Assembly: GCF_003852405.1 (NCBI RefSeq)
Contig: NZ_QAJM01000024.1
Span: 1 to 64,000, forward strand
Source of the DNA: Pseudomonas sp. KBW05
Lineage (GTDB): Bacteria > Pseudomonadota > Gammaproteobacteria > Pseudomonadales > Pseudomonadaceae
Length of the DNA stretch: 64,000 bases
Direction of reading: 5' to 3'
Shown piece by piece: positions 60,085-64,000 of this stretch. Within the stretch, counting starts at the first letter, position 1. The number at the start of each line of letters is the position of its first letter. The translations under genes were made by a program, and so were the position numbers. The notes under the pieces are model-generated. The model did not search any database. It was not told where the DNA came from and worked only from the letters and a program-made list of their open reading frames with translations.

Positions 60085-60097
60085 AAACAAGTGTTTG
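60084..60097. promoter_or_regulatory. PsrA operator 2
   Basis: CAAAC-AAGT-GTTTG shares its first base with operator 1 and ends 15 bp before the psrA ATG. The two back-to-back palindromes cover the promoter-proximal region and suit autorepression. Confidence 0.7.
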
Positions 60098-60112
60098 TCA
60101 GGCGGAGTAGCC

Positions 60113-60820
60113 ATGGCCCAGTCGGAAACCGTTGAACGCATTCTCGATGCTGCCGAGCAATTGTTCGCGGAAAAAGGATTTGCTGAAACTTCATTGCGGC
60201 TGATCACCAGCAAGGCCGGGGTCAACCTCGCCGCCGTGAACTACCATTTCGGCTCGAAAAAAGCCCTGATTCAGGCGGTGTTCTCGCGCTTCCTGGGGCC
60301 GTTCTGCGCCAGTCTCGACCGCGAGTTGGAACGCCGCCAGACCAAGCCTGAAAACAAGCCAAGCCTGGAAGACCTGCTGGAGATCCTTGTCGAGCAAGCG
60401 CTGGTGGTACAACCGCGCAGCGGCAACGACCTGTCGATTTTCATGCGTTTACTGGGGTTGGCGTTCAGCCAGAGCCAGGGTCACTTGCGTCGTTACCTGG
60501 AAGACATGTACGGCAAGGTTTTCCGTCGCTATATGTTGCTGGTCAACGAAGCCGCCCCGCGCATTCCGCCCATCGAGCTGTTCTGGCGCGTGCACTTCAT
60601 GCTCGGCGCTGCGGCGTTCAGCATGTCCGGGATCAAGGCCCTGCGCGCCATTGCCGAAACCGACTTCGGTGTGAACACCTCCATCGAGCAGGTCATGCGC
60701 CTGATGGTGCCGTTCCTCGCCGCCGGCATGCGTGCCGAGTCCGGGGTGACCGACCAGGCCATGGCGGCCGCGCAATTGCGCCCGCGCAGCAAATCCACGC
60801 CGGCAGTCGCCAAGGTTTGA
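60113..60820 (+). CDS. psrA: TetR-family regulator PsrA
   Basis: This 235-residue TetR/AcrR regulator has the helix-turn-helix TVERILDAAEQLFAEKGFAE followed by TSLRLITSKAGVNLAAVNYHFGSKKALI (about residues 5-52), matching PsrA. The C-terminal domain binds long-chain fatty acids in the family. In Pseudomonas PsrA represses itself and fatty-acid degradation genes and activates rpoS. ATG 60113 lies just after two operators; ATG 60095 would overlap one of them. It is divergent from lexA, with nagZ downstream, the standard Pseudomonas order. Confidence 0.94.
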   Translation: MAQSETVERILDAAEQLFAEKGFAETSLRLITSKAGVNLAAVNYHFGSKKALIQAVFSRFLGPFCASLDRELERRQTKPENKPSLEDLLEILVEQALVVQPRSGNDLSIFMRLLGLAFSQSQGHLRRYLEDMYGKVFRRYMLLVNEAAPRIPPIELFWRVHFMLGAAAFSMSGIKALRAIAETDFGVNTSIEQVMRLMVPFLAAGMRAESGVTDQAMAAAQLRPRSKSTPAVAKV

Positions 60821-60965
60821 CCCTTCCGGGTGTGCGCGGCCGCTTGCATCCGCTAAGCTAGCCGCCCATGCCGAATTCAGCTATTTACTCGCAACCTGCT
60901 GTGTTCACCGTGCTCATCGCATTGGGTGAGTGCGGCGGGTTGTGTGCGTTATTTAAGGAAGGTTT

Positions 60966-61976
60966 ATGACTGCTGCCCTGCAAGGTTCTTTGATGGTTGA
61001 CGTGGCCGGCACCTGGCTGACGGCCGAGGATCGCCACCTGTTGCGCCAGCCTGAAGTGGGTGGCCTGATCATTTTTGCGCGCAATATCGAGCATCCGCGC
61101 CAGGTGCGGGAGCTGAGCGCGGCGATTCGTGCCGTGCGTCCGGACCTGCTGCTGGCCGTCGATCAGGAGGGCGGTCGTGTGCAGCGCTTGCGCCAAGGCT
61201 TTGTACGCCTGCCGGCCATGCGCGCGCTGGCCGACAACCCCAATGCCGAATACCTGGCCGAACAGTGCGGCTGGATCATGGCCACTGAAGTGCTGGCCGT
61301 GGGTCTCGACCTGAGCTTCGCCCCGGTACTGGACCTGGATTACCAGCGCAGCGCCGTGGTCGGCACCCGTTCCTTCGAAGGCGACCCCGAGCGCGCCGCC
61401 GTGCTCGCCGGCGCCTTTATCCGTGGCATGAACAGCGCCGGCATGGCCGCCACCGGTAAACATTTCCCGGGGCACGGTTGGGCTGAGGCCGATTCCCACG
61501 TTGCCATTCCCAATGATGAGCGCAGCCTGGAACAGATTCGCGCCAATGACCTGGTGCCTTTCGCACGCCTGAGTAAGCAGTTGGCCGCAGTCATGCCGGC
61601 CCATGTGATCTACCCGCAAGTCGATTCCCAGCCCGCTGGCTTTTCGCGCCGCTGGTTGCAAGACATCCTGCGCGGCGAGCTGCAATTTGATGGGGTGATT
61701 TTCAGCGATGACCTGTCCATGGCGGGTGCCCATGTGGTCGGTGATGCGGCCAGTCGGATCGAGGCTGCGCTGACGGCGGGTTGCGACATGGGGCTGGTGT
61801 GTAACGATCGTGCGGCGGCGGAGTTGGCATTGACCGCTGCGCAGCGGATGAAGGTCAAGCCTTCCGCACGCATTGCGCGGATGCGTGGGCAGGCGATTGC
61901 TTCTACGGATTACAAGCAGGATCCGCGTTGGTTGGCGGCGCTGACGGCGTTGCGGGATGCTCAGTTGATTGGCTGA
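60966..61976 (+). CDS. nagZ: beta-N-acetylhexosaminidase NagZ
   Basis: This 336-residue GH3 enzyme of cell-wall recycling removes GlcNAc from GlcNAc-anhydroMurNAc peptides in the cytosol. The start MTAALQGSLMVDVAGTWLTA, LLLAVDQEGGRVQRLR (near residue 60), the His/Asp catalytic loop KHFPGHGWAEADSHV (near 169-183), and the nucleophile Asp in GVIFSDDLSMAGAH (near 240-253) are all visible. It follows psrA by 145 bp. Its products feed AmpR-controlled signalling in pseudomonads. Confidence 0.95.
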   Translation: MTAALQGSLMVDVAGTWLTAEDRHLLRQPEVGGLIIFARNIEHPRQVRELSAAIRAVRPDLLLAVDQEGGRVQRLRQGFVRLPAMRALADNPNAEYLAEQCGWIMATEVLAVGLDLSFAPVLDLDYQRSAVVGTRSFEGDPERAAVLAGAFIRGMNSAGMAATGKHFPGHGWAEADSHVAIPNDERSLEQIRANDLVPFARLSKQLAAVMPAHVIYPQVDSQPAGFSRRWLQDILRGELQFDGVIFSDDLSMAGAHVVGDAASRIEAALTAGCDMGLVCNDRAAAELALTAAQRMKVKPSARIARMRGQAIASTDYKQDPRWLAALTALRDAQLIG

Positions 61977-61990
61977 AGACCGCGGCGCGG

Positions 61991-62076
61991 CTTTCGCGAG
62001 CAAGCCCGCTCCCACATTCGACCGAGTTCCAACTTTGGAATGCAGTCAAATGTGGGAGCGGGCTTGCTCGCGAAAG
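61991..62076. repeat. REPIN, outward-facing orientation
   Basis: Left arm 61991-62018 (CTTTCGCGAGCAAGCCCGCT then CCCACATT) and right arm 62049-62076 are perfect 28-bp inverses around a 30-bp spacer. The GCGAA ends face outward, as in the element at 20445. It lies between the convergent nagZ and helicase genes. Confidence 0.87.
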
Positions 62077-62087
62077 CGGTCTCGAAA

Positions 62088-64000
62088 TCAGCGCTTCTCT
62101 TGCTTATGGGGCAACGGCGCAAATAACGCCTCGATATCCTCATTACCCAACTGCCAATCCCCCGTCGTACGCCCATCCAGCACGCCCGCTGCCAAGTCGG
62201 ACTTTTCCTTCTGCAGATGCTGGATTTTCTCCTCCACCGTGCCCCGCGCAATCATCTTGTACACGAACACCGGCTTCTCCTGACCGATGCGGTACGCGCG
62301 GTCGGTGGCCTGGTTCTCCGTGGCCGGGTTCCACCAGGGGTCGTAGTGGATCACCGTGTCCGCTTCCGTGAGGTTCAGGCCCACGCCGCCGGCCTTCAGG
62401 CTGATCAGGAAAATCTGTAGCTTGCCGCTCTGAAAGTCCTTCACCGGCGTGCGCCGATCGCGGGTCTGGCCGGTCAACAGGGCGTAGGCAACGCCGCGCT
62501 TTTTCAGTTCGGCTTCGATCAGGCTGAGCATCGAGGTGAATTGCGAAAACAACAGAATCCGCCGGCCCTCGGCAAACAGTTCTTCGAGCATTTCCATCAG
62601 GCTGTCAAGCTTGCCCGAGCTGCTGCCACGGGCGGGCAGGGCGGCGTCGTTGACCAGGCGCAGGTCACAGCAGACCTGGCGCAGCTTGAGCAGCGCTTCA
62701 AGAATGATGATCTGGCTGCGCGCTACGCCCTTGCGGGTGATTTCGTCGCGCACCTTCTTGTCCATGGCCAGGCGCATGGTTTCGTATACGTCGCGCTGGG
62801 CTTCGTTGAGATCGACCCAATGGATGATCTCGGTCTTGGGCGGCAACTCCGTGGCCACCTGTTCTTTGGTGCGACGCAGCAGGAAGGGTTTGATCCTACC
62901 GTTGAGGTGCTGCAATCGCACTTCGCTGGCGCGCTTTTCGATGGGCACGCGGTAATCGCGGTTGAAGCTCTTCACGTCACCCAGCCAGCCCGGCAGCAGG
63001 AAGTGGAACAGCGACCACAGTTCGCCCAGGTGGTTTTCCAGCGGCGTGCCGCTCAGGCACAGGCGCTGCCGCGCATTCAGCTCGCGCGCGGCCTGGGCCG
63101 CCTTGCTGTTGGGGTTCTTGATGTACTGGGCTTCGTCGAGTATCAGCACATGCAGCGGCTGGGCGGCGAGCAGTTCGATGTCCTTGGGGAGCAGGGCGTA
63201 GGTGGTCAGCAGCAGGTCATAGTCCTGCAGGTTCTTGAAGTGTTTCTTGCGCCCGGCGCCGTAGAGGGCCACTACCTTGAGTTGCGGGGTGAAGTGCGCC
63301 GCTTCATCGAGCCAGTTGGGGATCAGGCTGGTAGGCATCACCACCATGCACGGGCGGTCCAGGCGTCCGGCGTTTTTCTCCATGAGAATATGCGCCAGGG
63401 TTTGCAGGGTTTTGCCCAGGCCCATGTCGTCCGCAAGAATGCCGCCCACATCCAACTGGCGTAGCGACTGCATCCAGCTCAAGCCTTCCAGCTGATATGG
63501 GCGCAAGGTCGCGTTCAGTCCTTCGGGCGCTACGCAGGTGAAATCCTTGATGTCCCGCAGGCGCTGGGCGAAGTTGCGGATTTTTTCGCCGCCCTCCCAT
63601 TGCAGGGGCAGGTCTTCCAGCGGGTTCAAGCGAATGGCATCGGCCTTGGCCAGGCGCAAGGTGGTGGTGCCGGCTTCCTGTAGGTAAAACTCGCCGAGCG
63701 TCGCCAGTACGGGCTTCAATCGGCCGTAGGGCAGCGCCACTTGCAATGGGCCATGGCCGTTGGGCAGGCCGGGGATATTCACCAGGATCAGCTCATCATC
63801 ACGCCGCCGTGCGAGCTTCTCCGGGTTGAGGATTTCGGTGTGGGAGCGCATCAGGTTCAACAGGATCGGCAGCAGGCTCAGGCGCTCGCCGTTGACGATG
63901 ATCCCCAGTTCCAGGTCGAACCAATCGCGCTCCGGCCCCTCGTCGACGGTGGCGTACCAATCGTCAACGGCGCTCAGATCGAAGCCGAAATCGTCATCGA
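62088..64000 (-). CDS. SNF2-family DEAD/DEAH-box helicase (5' end outside the window)
   Basis: This partial gene continues past position 64000; the reading frame is open through the edge (DDDFGFDLSAVDDWYATVDE region). Motifs: Walker A ILADDMGLGKTLQTLAHI, DEAQ box LHVLILDEAQYIKN, SGTPLEN (motif III), and the C-terminal helicase part with LFSQFTSMLSLIEAEL, FLISLKAGGVGLNL and DRAYRIGQEKP. An apparent internal start near 63860 is not the true start. The family remodels protein-nucleic acid complexes; in Pseudomonas its function is not well defined. Confidence 0.92.
   Translation of the reverse strand, partial: DDDFGFDLSAVDDWYATVDEGPERDWFDLELGIIVNGERLSLLPILLNLMRSHTEILNPEKLARRRDDELILVNIPGLPNGHGPLQVALPYGRLKPVLATLGEFYLQEAGTTTLRLAKADAIRLNPLEDLPLQWEGGEKIRNFAQRLRDIKDFTCVAPEGLNATLRPYQLEGLSWMQSLRQLDVGGILADDMGLGKTLQTLAHILMEKNAGRLDRPCMVVMPTSLIPNWLDEAAHFTPQLKVVALYGAGRKKHFKNLQDYDLLLTTYALLPKDIELLAAQPLHVLILDEAQYIKNPNSKAAQAARELNARQRLCLSGTPLENHLGELWSLFHFLLPGWLGDVKSFNRDYRVPIEKRASEVRLQHLNGRIKPFLLRRTKEQVATELPPKTEIIHWVDLNEAQRDVYETMRLAMDKKVRDEITRKGVARSQIIILEALLKLRQVCCDLRLVNDAALPARGSSSGKLDSLMEMLEELFAEGRRILLFSQFTSMLSLIEAELKKRGVAYALLTGQTRDRRTPVKDFQSGKLQIFLISLKAGGVGLNLTEADTVIHYDPWWNPATENQATDRAYRIGQEKPVFVYKMIARGTVEEKIQHLQKEKSDLAAGVLDGRTTGDWQLGNEDIEALFAPLPHKQEKR

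Overview
The window reads as chromosome from a fluorescent Pseudomonas, most likely of the P. fluorescens group. The evidence is high GC with Pseudomonas codon use, very Pseudomonas-like proteins (PsrA, LexA-SulA, FadBA, PobA, LpxO, a PA1571-type small protein, YcgL/YcgN), and about fifteen REP/REPIN palindromes built on a GTGGGAGC...GCTTGCTCGCGAA core. The gene order uup - usp - fadBA - topA - sulA/lexA - psrA - nagZ matches the P. aeruginosa PA3005-PA3020 neighbourhood as I know it. No rRNA, tRNA, CRISPR array, prophage or insertion sequence was recognised.

Layout. 0-10 kb is catabolic and regulatory: an NAD(P)-binding oxidoreductase, a secreted metallo-beta-lactamase-fold protein with an altered metal motif and a divergent LysR regulator, pobR/pobA for 4-hydroxybenzoate, a tandem-Cache periplasmic protein, the cyanate operon cynTS with divergent cynR, and a PuuA-type glutamine synthetase. 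10-25 kb holds a methyltransferase, RNase D coupled to ycgL, a 2-hydroxyacid dehydrogenase, and then a 1164-residue toxin-like protein (13427-16921) whose AT-richer C-terminus looks like an OspG/NleH-type protein kinase. It continues with a nitroreductase, YcgN, a secreted protein that looks like a metal-less gluzincin, a TrmH-type RNA methylase, an HNH protein, a PABS-fold protein, a cyclic-nucleotide-binding protein and oligopeptidase B. 25-45 kb contains a YafJ-type amidotransferase, the pxpABC 5-oxoprolinase operon with a LysR regulator, a MoxR/VWA pair, a DUF748 protein, cysK, lpxO, acnA, rlmM, tusA, a MATE exporter, pdxB and an MsbA-like ABC exporter. 45-64 kb is core genome: slt, uup, a universal stress protein, fadBA, topA, the lexA-sulA SOS operon, psrA, nagZ and a SNF2 helicase cut by the window end.

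Regulation that can be read directly includes two SOS boxes before lexA, two back-to-back PsrA-type palindromes before psrA, a LysR-type inverted repeat between cynT and cynR, and A-rich AANAANAA (Hfq/Crc-type) motifs at the starts of pobA and the pxp operon. Several clean intrinsic terminators are also visible, some of them made of REP hairpins.

The best candidate for something undescribed is the large kinase-tailed protein. It is an orphan, with no visible immunity, chaperone or secretion gene, sitting between housekeeping genes. The next most interesting items are the degenerate gluzincin and the REPINs whose inverted arms extend, differently at each locus, beyond the REP core.
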